NCBI GenBank assembly: GCA_017416805.1
Contig: JAFQBB010000015.1
Span: 1 to 34,925, forward strand
Direction of reading: 5' to 3'
Source of the DNA: Bacteroidaceae bacterium
GTDB taxonomy: Bacteria; Bacteroidota; Bacteroidia; Bacteroidales; Bacteroidaceae
DNA length: 34,925 nt
The notes beneath the pieces were generated by a model. It was not told where the DNA came from. It worked only from the letters and a program-made list of their open reading frames with translations, and searched no databases. This document shows positions 8,284 through 17,591 of this stretch, piece by piece; position 1 is the first letter of the stretch; every line of letters begins with the position of its first letter. The position numbers and the translations under genes are program-made.

Positions 8284-8761
8284 AATTTGTCGTTTTTCCT
8301 AATTGGTTGCAAAAGTACAAAAAAAGTATGGGATTCATGCCTGATGTAAAGGAAAACAAATATGCAATCTAACTATAGAACAATTTGCTTTTTCACTACA
8401 AATACCCCAATATACCTCTCCAAATAACACGATATTCATTAAAATAAGGAAACATATCGAAAGAACAATGAAACATTTATGAAATCAGAGATAAATTTGC
8501 TGTCCAATAGTCTCATGCAAGCATTGTCAAATACGATTTTTCTATCAAACTGACAAACAAATATTTATAATAAATCTATAAAATAACAAACAACTTATTC
8601 AGATAAAAATAAATATTGATTTCTTATATACAATACTTTTAATTTACACCAATATAGAATATCTGTTTTAATGATTATAACAAGCTATAATAGCATAAAC
8701 AACTATACAAATGGCAAATATAAAGTCCTCTGAAAGTGATTCATTTTTACATCCTTCTTTA
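8284..8761. other. AT-rich divergent gap between trmD and ligA
   Basis: The stretch holds the trmD -7 element (complement of CAAAAGTA at 8310-8317). I see no convincing gene, RNA or repeat in the rest. It is markedly AT-rich. Confidence 0.5.
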
Positions 8762-8793
8762 TTTGGACATCTGAGGAATATATACTACCTTTG
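8762..8793 (+). promoter_or_regulatory. Promoter of ligA
   Basis: TTTG at 8762-8765, 20 bases, then TACCTTTG at 8786-8793 matches the Bacteroidetes consensus exactly. The transcript should start near 8800, giving a very short leader before the ATG at 8811. Confidence 0.75.
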
Positions 8794-8810
8794 CCTGAAA
8801 ATAAAGTCTT

Positions 8811-10823
8811 ATGAATACCATCCAACAACAGATAGAGACCCTGCGGGCAGAACTGCACCGCCACAATCATAATTACTACGTGCTGAATGCACCGGAGATA
8901 ACGGACTTTGAGTTTGACCGCATGATGCGCGAGTTGCAGGACTTGGAGCAGGCACATCCGGAGTTTTATGACGAAAACTCGCCCACCATGCGCGTAGGCA
9001 GCGACTTGAGCAAGGTATTCAGTCAAGTGACGCACAAGTACCCCATGCTCTCCCTCGGAAACACCTATTCGGAAGGTGAAGTGAGCGATTTCTACGAGCG
9101 TGCACGCAAGATGCTGGGCGAAGAGGAGTTCGAAATCTGTTGCGAGATGAAATACGACGGCACCTCCATCTCTCTGACTTATGAGAATGGCCTGCTGGTA
9201 AGCGCCGTGACACGTGGCGACGGAGTAAAGGGCGACGATGTGACGGACAACGTGAAGACCATCCGCACCATCCCCTTGAAATTGCAAGGGACTGATTATC
9301 CAATGAATTTTGAAATCCGTGGTGAGATACTGATGCCTTGGAATGTATTTGAGAAGTTGAACGAAGAGCGTGCCGCCAACGAAGAACCCCTCTTTGCCAA
9401 TCCACGCAACGCGGCCTCTGGCACGCTAAAGCTACAGAATTCATCGGTGGTGGCCAGCCGTAAACTGGATGCTTACCTCTATTATATGCTGGGCGAAGAA
9501 CTCCCCTGCGACGGACACTACGAGAATTTGCAGAAGGCTCGCGAATGGGGATTCAAGATTTCTGACGCCACACGCAAAGTCCGCACCTTGCAAGAGGTGT
9601 TCGACTTCATCCGTTATTGGGATACCGAACGTAAGAATCTGCCTGTAGCCACTGATGGAATTGTATTGAAGATCAACTCGCTACGTCAGCAGAAAAACCT
9701 CGGATATACGGCCAAGTCGCCTCGTTGGGCCATTGCCTACAAGTTTCAAGCCGAACGGGCTTGCACCCGACTGAACAGCATCAGCTATCAGGTGGGACGC
9801 ACCGGTGCCATTACTCCCGTGGCCAATCTCGATCCGGTGCAACTATCGGGCACTGTGGTCAAACGTGCTTCGCTCCACAATGCCGACATCATCGAGGGGC
9901 TCGACCTCCACATCGGTGATATGGTGTATGTGGAAAAGGGAGGTGAAATCATCCCTAAGATTACAGGAGTGGACAAAGAGGCCCGCTTCATGGTGGGCGA
10001 CAAGGTGCAGTTCATCACCCGTTGTCCCGAATGCGGCACTCCGCTGATGCGCAACGAAGACGAAGCGGCCCACTATTGCCCCAACGACAAAGCCTGTCCA
10101 CCACAGATAAAGGGAAAAATCGAGCACTTCATCACCCGTAAAGCCATGAATATTGACGGCATGGGTCCCGAAACGGTAGAGCAATTCTACAATGTGGGAC
10201 TCATCAAAAACATTGCCGACCTGTACGACCTGCATGCCACTGACCTGCAACTACTTGAACGCATGGGCGAACGCTCGGCAAACAATATCATAGAGGGCAT
10301 CCGCAAATCCACAGAAGTACCTTACCCACGCGTGCTTTTCGCCCTCGGTATCCGCTATGTAGGCGAAACGGTGGCTAAGAAGCTGGCCAATGCCTTTCCC
10401 ACGATTGACCAACTGAAGGAGGCCACACTGGACGACCTCATCCACGTGGATGAAATAGGTGAACGCATTGCCCAAAGTGTCATCCGCTGGTTTGCCGATG
10501 AAGACAACCTGCAACTGATTGAACGTCTGAAAGCTGCCGGACTCCAGTTTGAACTGAGCGAAGAGGTGTTGAGCGAGCGCACCGACCGTTTGGCAGGCAA
10601 GAGCATCGTCATCAGCGGTGTGTTTACCCACCATTCGCGCGACGAATACAAAGCCTTGATAGAGAAGCACGGAGGAAAGAACGTAGGAAGCATCTCCGGC
10701 AAGACATCCTTCATCCTCGCCGGTGAAAACATGGGCCCCAGCAAATTGGAGAAAGCCACCAAACTGGGCGTGGCCATCGTCAACGAAGAGGAGTTCTTGG
10801 GGATGATTGAAGGGGGGAAATAA
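8811..10823 (+). CDS. ligA: NAD-dependent DNA ligase
   Basis: LigA seals nicks, including those between Okazaki fragments, using NAD+. The 670-residue length is standard. The N-terminal Ia domain has [19 protein letters not shown]. The adenylation domain has the active-site Lys114 in CEMKYDG, then MNFEIRGEI and TDGIVLKI. The OB fold follows ([22 protein letters not shown]). A four-cysteine zinc site has CPECG and CPNDKACP. Helix-hairpin-helix repeats ([27 protein letters not shown]) and a C-terminal BRCT domain (about 590-670) complete it. All domains are intact. The two genes that follow are accessory and much more AT-rich. Confidence 0.96.
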   Translation: MNTIQQQIETLRAELHRHNHNYYVLNAPEITDFEFDRMMRELQDLEQAHPEFYDENSPTMRVGSDLSKVFSQVTHKYPMLSLGNTYSEGEVSDFYERARKMLGEEEFEICCEMKYDGTSISLTYENGLLVSAVTRGDGVKGDDVTDNVKTIRTIPLKLQGTDYPMNFEIRGEILMPWNVFEKLNEERAANEEPLFANPRNAASGTLKLQNSSVVASRKLDAYLYYMLGEELPCDGHYENLQKAREWGFKISDATRKVRTLQEVFDFIRYWDTERKNLPVATDGIVLKINSLRQQKNLGYTAKSPRWAIAYKFQAERACTRLNSISYQVGRTGAITPVANLDPVQLSGTVVKRASLHNADIIEGLDLHIGDMVYVEKGGEIIPKITGVDKEARFMVGDKVQFITRCPECGTPLMRNEDEAAHYCPNDKACPPQIKGKIEHFITRKAMNIDGMGPETVEQFYNVGLIKNIADLYDLHATDLQLLERMGERSANNIIEGIRKSTEVPYPRVLFALGIRYVGETVAKKLANAFPTIDQLKEATLDDLIHVDEIGERIAQSVIRWFADEDNLQLIERLKAAGLQFELSEEVLSERTDRLAGKSIVISGVFTHHSRDEYKALIEKHGGKNVGSISGKTSFILAGENMGPSKLEKATKLGVAIVNEEEFLGMIEGGK

Positions 10824-10849
10824 TAAAAAATAGAGGAAGCTAAAAATAA

Positions 10850-11236
10850 ATGCTCAAAGAAACAATGATAACAAAAGTTGAAAATATTATAAATTTGTTA
10901 GATATAGCCAAAGAACTACCAACTAATCCTATTGTGCAGATTTATAGCATCAGGTCACATAAAAAAGCGTGTAAACTAATGGAGAAAATCCAAGAGGCTA
11001 ATTGCGACAAAGTTATTCATACCAACTCTTCCAATTATGCATACGCCCTCATTGATTTGTTTTGTGAATTAGACGAAACATTAAAATTCATAAGTTTTCA
11101 TCATCCCGAGATTCAAAACATAGAAATAACTCATAACGGATTAATTTATAAGCCCTATGAATTACTACAGGATGCTTTAAATATTACAACCCAATTATTC
11201 ACACCTATTAACGAAAATGGCGATAAATCAAAATAA
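10850..11236 (+). CDS. Hypothetical protein, AT-rich accessory gene
   Basis: I do not recognise this 128-residue protein. It has no signal peptide or membrane segment. It is largely helical by composition, with an opening amphipathic helix (ITKVENIINLLDIAKEL), a middle strand-turn region (FISFHHPEIQNIEITHNG) and a C-terminal helix. An AGGAAG sequence lies 13 bases before the start. An alternative ATG is at 10865. It follows ligA by 26 bases but is clearly more AT-rich, which suggests separate acquisition. It is 31 bases upstream of the PD-(D/E)XK gene, so the two probably form a pair. Confidence 0.65.
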   Translation: MLKETMITKVENIINLLDIAKELPTNPIVQIYSIRSHKKACKLMEKIQEANCDKVIHTNSSNYAYALIDLFCELDETLKFISFHHPEIQNIEITHNGLIYKPYELLQDALNITTQLFTPINENGDKSK

Positions 11237-11267
11237 ATAGCCTTTCATACAAATTATAATAATATTT

Positions 11268-12317
11268 ATGGAAAAATGGAATGAAATCTGTTCAGACTTT
11301 ATAGAATGTCAGAAAAACAATGTTTCGGAAAGAAGATTTCAAGATACAGTATGTTGGACATTACGCTCATTGGGGTGGCTTAAGAACGAAATCAAGCAAC
11401 AACTAAAAGTGGATTTAGGAGCTGCCCAAAGAGTTTTTCCTGATATAGTTTTGGAAATAGATTCTATTCCTCAAATAATAATAGAATTAAAAAAGCCAAC
11501 ACACAATTTCCGTGAAAGAGATAGCATACAATTAATTACCTATATGAAGCAATTAATTTGTTCCATAGGGTTCTATATTGGTGAAAACATTCAAATATAC
11601 TATTACAATAAAACAGAAGAACCACAATTAGTATCGACATTGCCTTATGAAACCAACTCTGAAATGGGACTTTGTTTTGTTGAATTAATGAAACGTTCTA
11701 TTTTCGATGTTAGAAAATGGGAAAATTATTGCTTAACACAGATAGAACAACGAAAGCAGGAAGAAGATATAGAAACAACCGTCAACAACTTAGTATCTGA
11801 CAATGGAAAAGCAGTTTTGTATAACCTCTTACGAACTAAATTAGGTGCAGACGGACATCAAGAAGATTCAATTGATTCCATACTGAATCGAATAGATATT
11901 ATTTTAGTTGACAAAAGTTCCAAAGATATTATAACTGTACAAGAATCTCACTCTAATATTTTAAAAGAGGATAAAATAAATCACTCAAAATCAAGTATAA
12001 AGAAAAGAATTTACTATTCATTAAACGGAAATGGAAGATTCTGCAAGAGAGAACTTGCTCTATCCATCGCCAAATTATATGTAAAGGAACATCCACATCT
12101 AACGTTTTCTGAGATTGAGACACGATTACCTGGTAGGATTTATCGAAAGGAAAGATTCGGAGAAGTCCGTTGTTTCAAAGAGGAGTCCCAATTGATGAAA
12201 AGCGCAGACGGTATCATATTTGCTTTAACAGACCAATGGGGTAAAGGATGTCCATTTGATAGTGATGAAATGATTCGCTTTGCTAAAAGAAATGGATATA
12301 AAATTGAAGAACTATAA
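11268..12317 (+). CDS. PD-(D/E)XK nuclease-like protein with HsdR-type N-terminus
   Basis: The 349-residue product begins with a restriction-type nuclease domain (about 1-150). The start helix SERRFQDTVCWTLRSLGWL supports this. So does the catalytic core, where VFPDIVLEID gives the Asp and IIIELKKP gives E-x-K, followed by QLITYMKQL. The middle (150-240) is helical. The last 100 residues form a separate basic module starting KKRIYYSLNGNGRFCKRELA. It contains HLTFSEIETRLPGRIY and a final DQWGKG segment, and resembles a winged-helix-like specificity or DNA-binding module. No methyltransferase or helicase is adjacent. The AT-rich composition and pairing with the preceding unknown gene suggest an acquired defence or restriction-like function, which is an inference. 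Confidence 0.7.
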   Translation: MEKWNEICSDFIECQKNNVSERRFQDTVCWTLRSLGWLKNEIKQQLKVDLGAAQRVFPDIVLEIDSIPQIIIELKKPTHNFRERDSIQLITYMKQLICSIGFYIGENIQIYYYNKTEEPQLVSTLPYETNSEMGLCFVELMKRSIFDVRKWENYCLTQIEQRKQEEDIETTVNNLVSDNGKAVLYNLLRTKLGADGHQEDSIDSILNRIDIILVDKSSKDIITVQESHSNILKEDKINHSKSSIKKRIYYSLNGNGRFCKRELALSIAKLYVKEHPHLTFSEIETRLPGRIYRKERFGEVRCFKEESQLMKSADGIIFALTDQWGKGCPFDSDEMIRFAKRNGYKIEEL

Positions 12318-12344
12318 CCCATACCGCAATAAAATACCATTCAA

Positions 12345-12419
12345 CTACCCCTTATATGCTTCATCAGCCCACGCTTTTGCTACAATCTTGGCATAAAGCC
12401 TCTTTTTCTGTTCTTTCAT
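12345..12419 (-). CDS. 24-residue peptide resembling a nitrile-hydratase-type leader (possible remnant)
   Basis: A minus-strand ATG at 12417-12419 opens a 24-codon frame ending in TAG at 12345. Residues 12-24, IVAKAWADEAYKG, resemble the conserved start of nitrile-hydratase-like leader peptides (NHLP), which precede the core of some ribosomally made, modified peptides. Family members usually continue with a LLxDP-type segment, which is absent because the stop follows directly. It may therefore be a truncated precursor, a gene fragment or a coincidence. No maturation enzymes are visible in this window. No clear promoter or ribosome-binding site was found. Confidence 0.35.
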   Translation of the reverse strand: MKEQKKRLYAKIVAKAWADEAYKG

Positions 12420-12454
12420 AAGACTTCTTATTTTTTTCAACTTTCGCAAGTAGA

Positions 12455-12630
12455 ATTTATGGAGATAAAGGAAGATTTATGGAGATAAAGGGAGATAAAG
12501 GCCGAATGTTTTGCTATACTATGATTCGCCAAAGGCTCATCGAAAACTTCTTTTGATTGTTTCATTAAGGTATGGTGGCCTTTATCTTCCCAAGAGCGAA
12601 GCGATATCTCCCTTTAACTCCTTTATTTAC
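12455..12630. repeat. GGAGATAAAGG iterated repeat with inverted copies
   Basis: GGAGATAAAGG occurs at 12461, 12481 and 12491. Inverted relatives follow at 12577-12591 (GGCCTTTATCTTCCC) and 12605-12615 (TATCTCCCTTT). GATAAAGGCC at 12494-12503 can pair with GGCCTTTATC at 12577-12586. The element lies in the convergent gap between the PD-(D/E)XK gene and the permease operon, and may end both transcripts. Confidence 0.6.
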
Positions 12631-12666
12631 ACGAAAGCCAAAGCTTGCGAAACTTAAATTATTTTA

Positions 12667-13959
12667 CTATATAAACACATATTTTAATATAAACAATACG
12701 GCTAACACATACATGGTGGGAGAAAGTTTTCTGAAGTTTCCGCAACAGACATTCAGCAGAACATAGCAGATGATACTCAACAGAATACCATCGGAAATGG
12801 AATAAGCCAATGGGATAACAATGATGCAGACAAAAGCAGGAATGGACTCCGTGTAGTCAGAAAAGTTAATCTTGCGTACAGGCTCCAGCATAAACAGACC
12901 TACGATAACCAACACTGGTGCTGTGGCTGCCGATGGGATGGACAGGAATAACGGAGAAAAGAACAAAGATATACCGAAACAACAAGCAATCACGAAAGCA
13001 GTCAGCCCTGAACGTCCGCCAATGGCCACACCCGAAGCACTCTCCACGTATGTTGTTGTGGTACATGTACCCAAGCAAGCACCTGCCGTCGTAGCCACAG
13101 CATCGGCCATAAAAGCCTCATTGATGCGACTGATGCTGCCATCCTTGTTGACCATCCCCGACTTGGTACATACCCCGACGATGGAACCTACCGTGTCGAA
13201 CAAATCCATGAAAAGCATGGTAAACACCACCACCAGCATGTCAAATGTAAAGATGTTCTCCCACTGGAACTGGCAGAAAATGGCTCCGATGGAATGCGGT
13301 TGGGAGAAAACTCCTTTAAACTCGGTTATTCCCACAGGAATACCAATGAGTGTAATCGCCAAGACACCAATCAACATGGCTCCTGGAATATTCCGGAAAT
13401 GAAGTGTACCAATAATCATCAATCCTATTATCGCCAAAAGCGGTGCACCCGAAGTAACGTCGCCTAACGAAATGAGAGTGGCATTATCTGCCACCACTAT
13501 TCCTGCATTCTGCAACCCGATAAAAGCGATGAACAGACCAATACCTCCACCGATAGCATAACGCAAGTTCAGCGGAATGGCATTGACTATAGCTTCGCGG
13601 ACTTTAGTCACCGTCAATAAAATGAACAATAACCCTTCGATGAACACAGCCGTCAAGGCAAACTGCCAAGGATAACCCATACCAAGACATACCGTATAGA
13701 CAAAGAAAGCGTTCAGCCCCATACCTGGAGCCAAGCCAAAAGGCAATTTAGCCACAAAGGCCATAACCAAAGTACCGATAATGGCCGCAAGTGCTGTAGC
13801 CGTGAACGATGCTCCCACGGGCATCCCCTCCAACACACTGAACATGCCGGGATTGACTGCCAGAATATACGACATGGTGAGGAAAGTGGTAATACCTGCC
13901 AATACTTCTGTACGCACAGAAGTTTCCTTTGGATTGAATCCGAATAGCTTTGTCAACAT
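12667..13959 (-). CDS. NCS2-family guanine/hypoxanthine permease (AzgA/PbuG type)
   Basis: The 430-residue inner-membrane protein has about 12-14 hydrophobic segments. It opens with MLTKLFGFNPKETSVRTE, the usual cytoplasmic start of the AzgA/PbuG branch. The substrate-path motifs FGLAPGMGLNAFFVYTVCLGMGY and MDLFDTVGSIVGV are intact, as is the later VESASGVAIGGRSG. The branch imports guanine, hypoxanthine or adenine by proton symport. It lies 9 bases after the STAS gene and is probably the last gene of the eight-gene operon. The nucleoside-hydrolase-like gene at the other end fits purine recovery. The exact base transported cannot be read from the sequence. Confidence 0.88.
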   Translation of the reverse strand: MLTKLFGFNPKETSVRTEVLAGITTFLTMSYILAVNPGMFSVLEGMPVGASFTATALAAIIGTLVMAFVAKLPFGLAPGMGLNAFFVYTVCLGMGYPWQFALTAVFIEGLLFILLTVTKVREAIVNAIPLNLRYAIGGGIGLFIAFIGLQNAGIVVADNATLISLGDVTSGAPLLAIIGLMIIGTLHFRNIPGAMLIGVLAITLIGIPVGITEFKGVFSQPHSIGAIFCQFQWENIFTFDMLVVVFTMLFMDLFDTVGSIVGVCTKSGMVNKDGSISRINEAFMADAVATTAGACLGTCTTTTYVESASGVAIGGRSGLTAFVIACCFGISLFFSPLFLSIPSAATAPVLVIVGLFMLEPVRKINFSDYTESIPAFVCIIVIPLAYSISDGILLSIICYVLLNVCCGNFRKLSPTMYVLAVLFILKYVFI

Positions 13960-13968
13960 AAGCCAATC

Positions 13969-14271
13969 TTATTGAATAGTAAGAATGCGTGAAAAGCCTG
14001 TCAACTCAAATACTGAACGAACTTCTGCTGTAAGGTGTCTCAATATGAACTTTCCACCTTTAGCTGTCACCATTTTATGAGTACTGAGAATGATACGCAG
14101 GCCTGAACTGCTGACATATTCCAACTTTTCGCAATCAAATACCAAAGTAATGCCTGCCTCGTTCCACAAAGGAGAAACCTGTTCATGCAATTCCGGGGCT
14201 GTTACTGTATCAACTCTACCTTCAATCATCACCACAGTTTCTGTGGTCTCTTTTAAAATTTTCACTTCCAT
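13969..14271 (-). CDS. STAS-domain anti-sigma-factor antagonist (SpoIIAA/RsbV-like)
   Basis: This 100-residue protein is a single STAS domain, the phosphorylatable partner in partner-switching systems. The order is standard: strand VVMIEGRVDTVTAPELHEQV, strand ITLVFDCEKLEYV, the phospho-site segment SSSGLRIIL, and GGKFILRHLTAEVRSVFELTGF. By position, Ser56 corresponds to the serine phosphorylated in SpoIIAA. The gene follows that of the RsbW-like protein by 31 bases and the SpoIIE-type phosphatase gene is just upstream, so kinase, phosphatase and substrate are encoded together. What the antagonist controls is unknown, because no sigma factor is nearby. Confidence 0.88.
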   Translation of the reverse strand: MEVKILKETTETVVMIEGRVDTVTAPELHEQVSPLWNEAGITLVFDCEKLEYVSSSGLRIILSTHKMVTAKGGKFILRHLTAEVRSVFELTGFSRILTIQ

Positions 14272-14302
14272 AATCTTTGCTTTTTAATATGTAATGATTT
14301 AT

Positions 14303-14710
14303 TTATAAATCTTTGCCTAACGTCAGCACATTTCTTCCATCAATACGTTGGTATTCAACCTGGTTCATTATTTGTCGGATTAGGAAGATTCCCAGTCCTC
14401 CAATCTGTCTGTCCTCTGCAGCGAGATTTACATCTGCATCCGGCATCTGAGTGGGGTCAAACTCCTTACCCGTATCAGTCAGGACGAAAAGTAACTGATT
14501 TTCTGTTTTCTTTGCCGTCAAAGAAATGTTCTCATGCTCCCCTTTGGGGTAAGCATACAAAATGACATTCGATACAGCCTCTTCCAATACCAGATTCAAA
14601 TTAAACACCAATTCTGGGGACAACCCGAGTTCTTCACCCAATTCATCAATAAAAAGGGCCAGTTTTGAAATTTCAGGAATTTCATTCTGCAAGACAAGAG
14701 TCTTTTCCAT
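14303..14710 (-). CDS. RsbW/SpoIIAB-like anti-sigma-type serine kinase
   Basis: The 135-residue protein is a GHKL ATPase domain of the anti-sigma-factor class (HATPase_c_2). The N-box is in NLVLEEAVSNVILYAYP, with Glu44 and Asn48. The G1 box is DTGKEFDP and the G2 box is GGLGIFLI. In known systems such proteins phosphorylate a STAS partner and hold a sigma factor or another target. All ATP-binding motifs are present, so it should be active. It lies between the phosphatase gene (17 bases) and the STAS gene (31 bases), in the usual partner-switch grouping. Confidence 0.88.
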   Translation of the reverse strand: MEKTLVLQNEIPEISKLALFIDELGEELGLSPELVFNLNLVLEEAVSNVILYAYPKGEHENISLTAKKTENQLLFVLTDTGKEFDPTQMPDADVNLAAEDRQIGGLGIFLIRQIMNQVEYQRIDGRNVLTLGKDL

Positions 14711-14727
14711 ATCTTTTACCTATGCTA

Positions 14728-16647
14728 TTATTTGTATTTCAAACACATGATTGTTATATCATCACTTTGTTCGGCACCTGCAGCATGACACACAATATCT
14801 TGAAAAACCTTTTCCACAAGCCCTGAAGGATGTTCATGTCGGTGCATAACCAGAAAATCCAAAAGGTGCTCATCGGAATAGAGCCGTTTCTCAATATTTT
14901 CAGCTTCTGTCACTCCATCTGTATAAAGGAACAGAGAATCACCCTTCATCAGTGTACATTCCTGACCGTCATAGGGGAACCCTTCAAACAGGCCCAAAGG
15001 CAAATTAGGAACCACTTCCATGAACTCTGTCTTTCCAGAGGCACGCATCACGACTGGAGCATTGTGTCCGGCATTGCAATACTGCATGTATCCCGTCTGC
15101 AAATCCAAAATACCCAAAAAGAAGGTACAGAACATGTTTGATTCATTATTCTCTGCCAATGTGTCGTTCAATGATGTAACTATTTCGGAAGGTTTCTGAA
15201 AATGAGATGCTACGGTACGGAACAGGCGGCAAGTCACAGCCATGACCAACGAAGCAGGGACTCCCTTGCCCGACACATCGCCCACAATGAAGTAAAGTTT
15301 GTTGTCCTCTATGAAGAAATCATACAGGTCACCACCAACTTCCTTAGCAGGAATCAGCTTGGCATATAAGTCCACATCCTCACGTTCGGGAAAGGCAGGA
15401 AAGATTTTCGGCACCATACCCATCTGTATCTCACGGGCAATACGCAGTTCGCTCTCTATACGCTCCTTTTTGGCTGTCGTATCTTTCAACTCATCAATAT
15501 AGGCCACCAATGATTGTTGCATGTGCTCAAACGAATCATGCAACTGTTTCATTTCATCCTGAGTATTGATAGTGGGCAATGATGTGGTAAAATTACCCTG
15601 TGCTATCTCCTTGGCAGAACCTGCAAAACGTGTCAATGGCGCGACCTGACGCCTTATCGTCATGTAACAGAACCCTGCCAACAACAAAAGTCCCAAAAAG
15701 CCAATAATAATAATTATATTGAGCAAACTGTCCACACCGGCAAATACGTCGGAGTGAAGACAAGCAACAGCCACCGACCATCCTGTACTCTTAACCGGAG
15801 CATAAAACATCGTCAATTCCGTCTTACTCTCGCCGAATGGCAACATTCCTCGTTCACCTGCCACCATTTGATGACCTAATTCTTTCAACTCCTCGCCATT
15901 TACCAGTTTGGAGGTTGCAAAGACAGTTTCGTTCAATATACACTCTTTGTTCCAATGTACCAAGAACTTTCCACCACGGCCAATCATCATATTGAAGGAA
16001 TTGGGATAAGGTTTGATAGCCTCAACCTTATCGGTAAACCATTCCAACGAAAGGTCGGCTGTAAAAATGGCATACAATTTTCCTGCTGAATCATACAAAG
16101 GATACGAATAAGTCGTCATAATCAAATCAGCACCACCATCATCGTAGTAAGGTTCGCTCCAATATGCCTTGCCCAACAACTTAGGAATCTGATACCAATC
16201 CATGTAATGATAATCATAATCCTTTGTACCCAACTGCTTGCTGTATATGTTATTGCCATCCCTGTAAGAATAGGGAGAAAACATCACACCTTTCTCCAGA
16301 TAGTAGGAAGGTTCAAAAGCTATGGCACATCCTACGACATGCGGATTGCTACGAAGCATTTGCTGAGTCAATACATACATGTAATCAGGTTGTTCCAACT
16401 TGTCTGCTACCAGCCACGAAAAATTCTGAACAGCAGTTTCCACAGAATTCAACACTTGGTCAATCTGCAGGATTGTGTTGTCCATCGCCACTTGCGCCCG
16501 TTCAATGGACTCCGCCTTGACTGACTTTCGGGCCGAATGGAAATAACTGAAAAAAGCCAAGACAAAAACCGGAACCGAAACACAGAGGATGTAAAGACTC
16601 AGACGGAAAGAAAATGAGCCTCTGATTTTCTTCATAAAGATGTTCAT
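14728..16647 (-). CDS. Cache-HAMP-SpoIIE/PP2C-type sensor phosphatase
   Basis: The 639-residue protein has one transmembrane helix near residues 12-32. An extracytoplasmic double-Cache-like sensor follows to about 295 (WYQIPKLLGKAYWSEPYYDDGG, MTTYSYPLY). A second helix (IIIIIGFLGLLLLAGFCYM) leads to a HAMP linker with APLTRFAGSAKEIAQGNF and a short coiled coil. The C-terminal phosphatase domain has GGDLYD at 438-443, GDVSGKGVPA, NAGH at 525-528, YTDGVTE at 575-581 and a final SDDITI, so the metal ligands are intact. It should dephosphorylate the STAS protein encoded two genes downstream in response to a periplasmic signal. Its start overlaps the NMT1-like gene by 4 bases, which may mean that this binding protein supplies the signal. 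Confidence 0.9.
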   Translation of the reverse strand: MNIFMKKIRGSFSFRLSLYILCVSVPVFVLAFFSYFHSARKSVKAESIERAQVAMDNTILQIDQVLNSVETAVQNFSWLVADKLEQPDYMYVLTQQMLRSNPHVVGCAIAFEPSYYLEKGVMFSPYSYRDGNNIYSKQLGTKDYDYHYMDWYQIPKLLGKAYWSEPYYDDGGADLIMTTYSYPLYDSAGKLYAIFTADLSLEWFTDKVEAIKPYPNSFNMMIGRGGKFLVHWNKECILNETVFATSKLVNGEELKELGHQMVAGERGMLPFGESKTELTMFYAPVKSTGWSVAVACLHSDVFAGVDSLLNIIIIIGFLGLLLLAGFCYMTIRRQVAPLTRFAGSAKEIAQGNFTTSLPTINTQDEMKQLHDSFEHMQQSLVAYIDELKDTTAKKERIESELRIAREIQMGMVPKIFPAFPEREDVDLYAKLIPAKEVGGDLYDFFIEDNKLYFIVGDVSGKGVPASLVMAVTCRLFRTVASHFQKPSEIVTSLNDTLAENNESNMFCTFFLGILDLQTGYMQYCNAGHNAPVVMRASGKTEFMEVVPNLPLGLFEGFPYDGQECTLMKGDSLFLYTDGVTEAENIEKRLYSDEHLLDFLVMHRHEHPSGLVEKVFQDIVCHAAGAEQSDDITIMCLKYK

Positions 16648-17591
16648 TTCTTGCCCCCTTTCACTCTTTCATAAGAAACAGGGTTTTGAATACGGTTATG
16701 TTTCATCAACAAGCCACACAGCCTTTCAACATCTTCCCGTTCCAATTTGAATGATGGCACGTCTTCACCCTCTTTGCATTGCAAGCGGAAAATCTCTTCC
16801 AACATCCATTTTTGATGAATACGATTTGTGTGTACATGTTCCTTGGTTACCAACTCCATAACTATATCCAGCGTTTCTTCGGGGTGACTACGAGCATATT
16901 CCCAACCTCGACGTGAAGCCTCAGCAAAAGCCTCTGCCTTTTCCGGATAACGTTGGTAAAAATCAGCTGAAACATACACTCCATCTTCCGGATAATCATA
17001 ATCGGAATCAGAAAAGCGAAGAACAGGTTTGTCTCCATGACCTGATGCCACAATCTGCAAATATTCATTGTAACTCATAGCCAAAGTAGCATCTATTGCT
17101 CCTGAGATGTACAGATTCGTCCCTTCCAAAAAGGGAATCCAACGAATGCCTAATCCAAGTTCGTTGTCTGCAATATAGCCAAAATCACCAAAACCCACTT
17201 TCCAAACACCCACTTTCTTGCCCTTCAAATCCTGAAAAGTACGAATGCTGTCTGTCCGAGAGACTATCAGCAAAGCATTCCGTTGCGATGTTTGCAGAAT
17301 GTTGACCAAAGGAATTTTCCTGTCAATCTCCACCATAGCAGGTAAAAGTTGCATGGTTATCACATTACTGCGTCCTTCCAGCAGGCGGTTCAGAGCCGGG
17401 TCTGAAGTGGATGGATGCTGTATATCCACATCCAGACCTGCATCCTTATAAAAGCCTTTCTTTTGAGCCACATAATACCCTGCAAATTGAGCTTGGGGTG
17501 TCCATTGGGGAGTAAAGACAATGCGTTGCCCATACATCCATAGTGAAAACAGGGAGGCAAACAACAATCCAATACGTCGTTTTAGTGTCAT
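16644..17591 (-). CDS. NMT1/THI5-like periplasmic substrate-binding protein
   Basis: The 315-residue product has an N-terminal signal peptide ending near WMYGQ, then the THI5/NMT1 pattern. [23 protein letters not shown] opens lobe one. Further features are [35 protein letters not shown] and [14 protein letters not shown]. Relatives bind thiamine-precursor pyrimidines, sulfonates or related small molecules. No matching SsuC/ThiX-type permease gene is present; the only permease in the operon is the HisM-type one fused to its own binding domain. It overlaps the upstream ATPase gene and the downstream phosphatase gene by 4 bases each. A sensory role for the phosphatase is therefore as likely as transport. 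Confidence 0.85.
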   Translation of the reverse strand: MTLKRRIGLLFASLFSLWMYGQRIVFTPQWTPQAQFAGYYVAQKKGFYKDAGLDVDIQHPSTSDPALNRLLEGRSNVITMQLLPAMVEIDRKIPLVNILQTSQRNALLIVSRTDSIRTFQDLKGKKVGVWKVGFGDFGYIADNELGLGIRWIPFLEGTNLYISGAIDATLAMSYNEYLQIVASGHGDKPVLRFSDSDYDYPEDGVYVSADFYQRYPEKAEAFAEASRRGWEYARSHPEETLDIVMELVTKEHVHTNRIHQKWMLEEIFRLQCKEGEDVPSFKLEREDVERLCGLLMKHNRIQNPVSYERVKGGKK

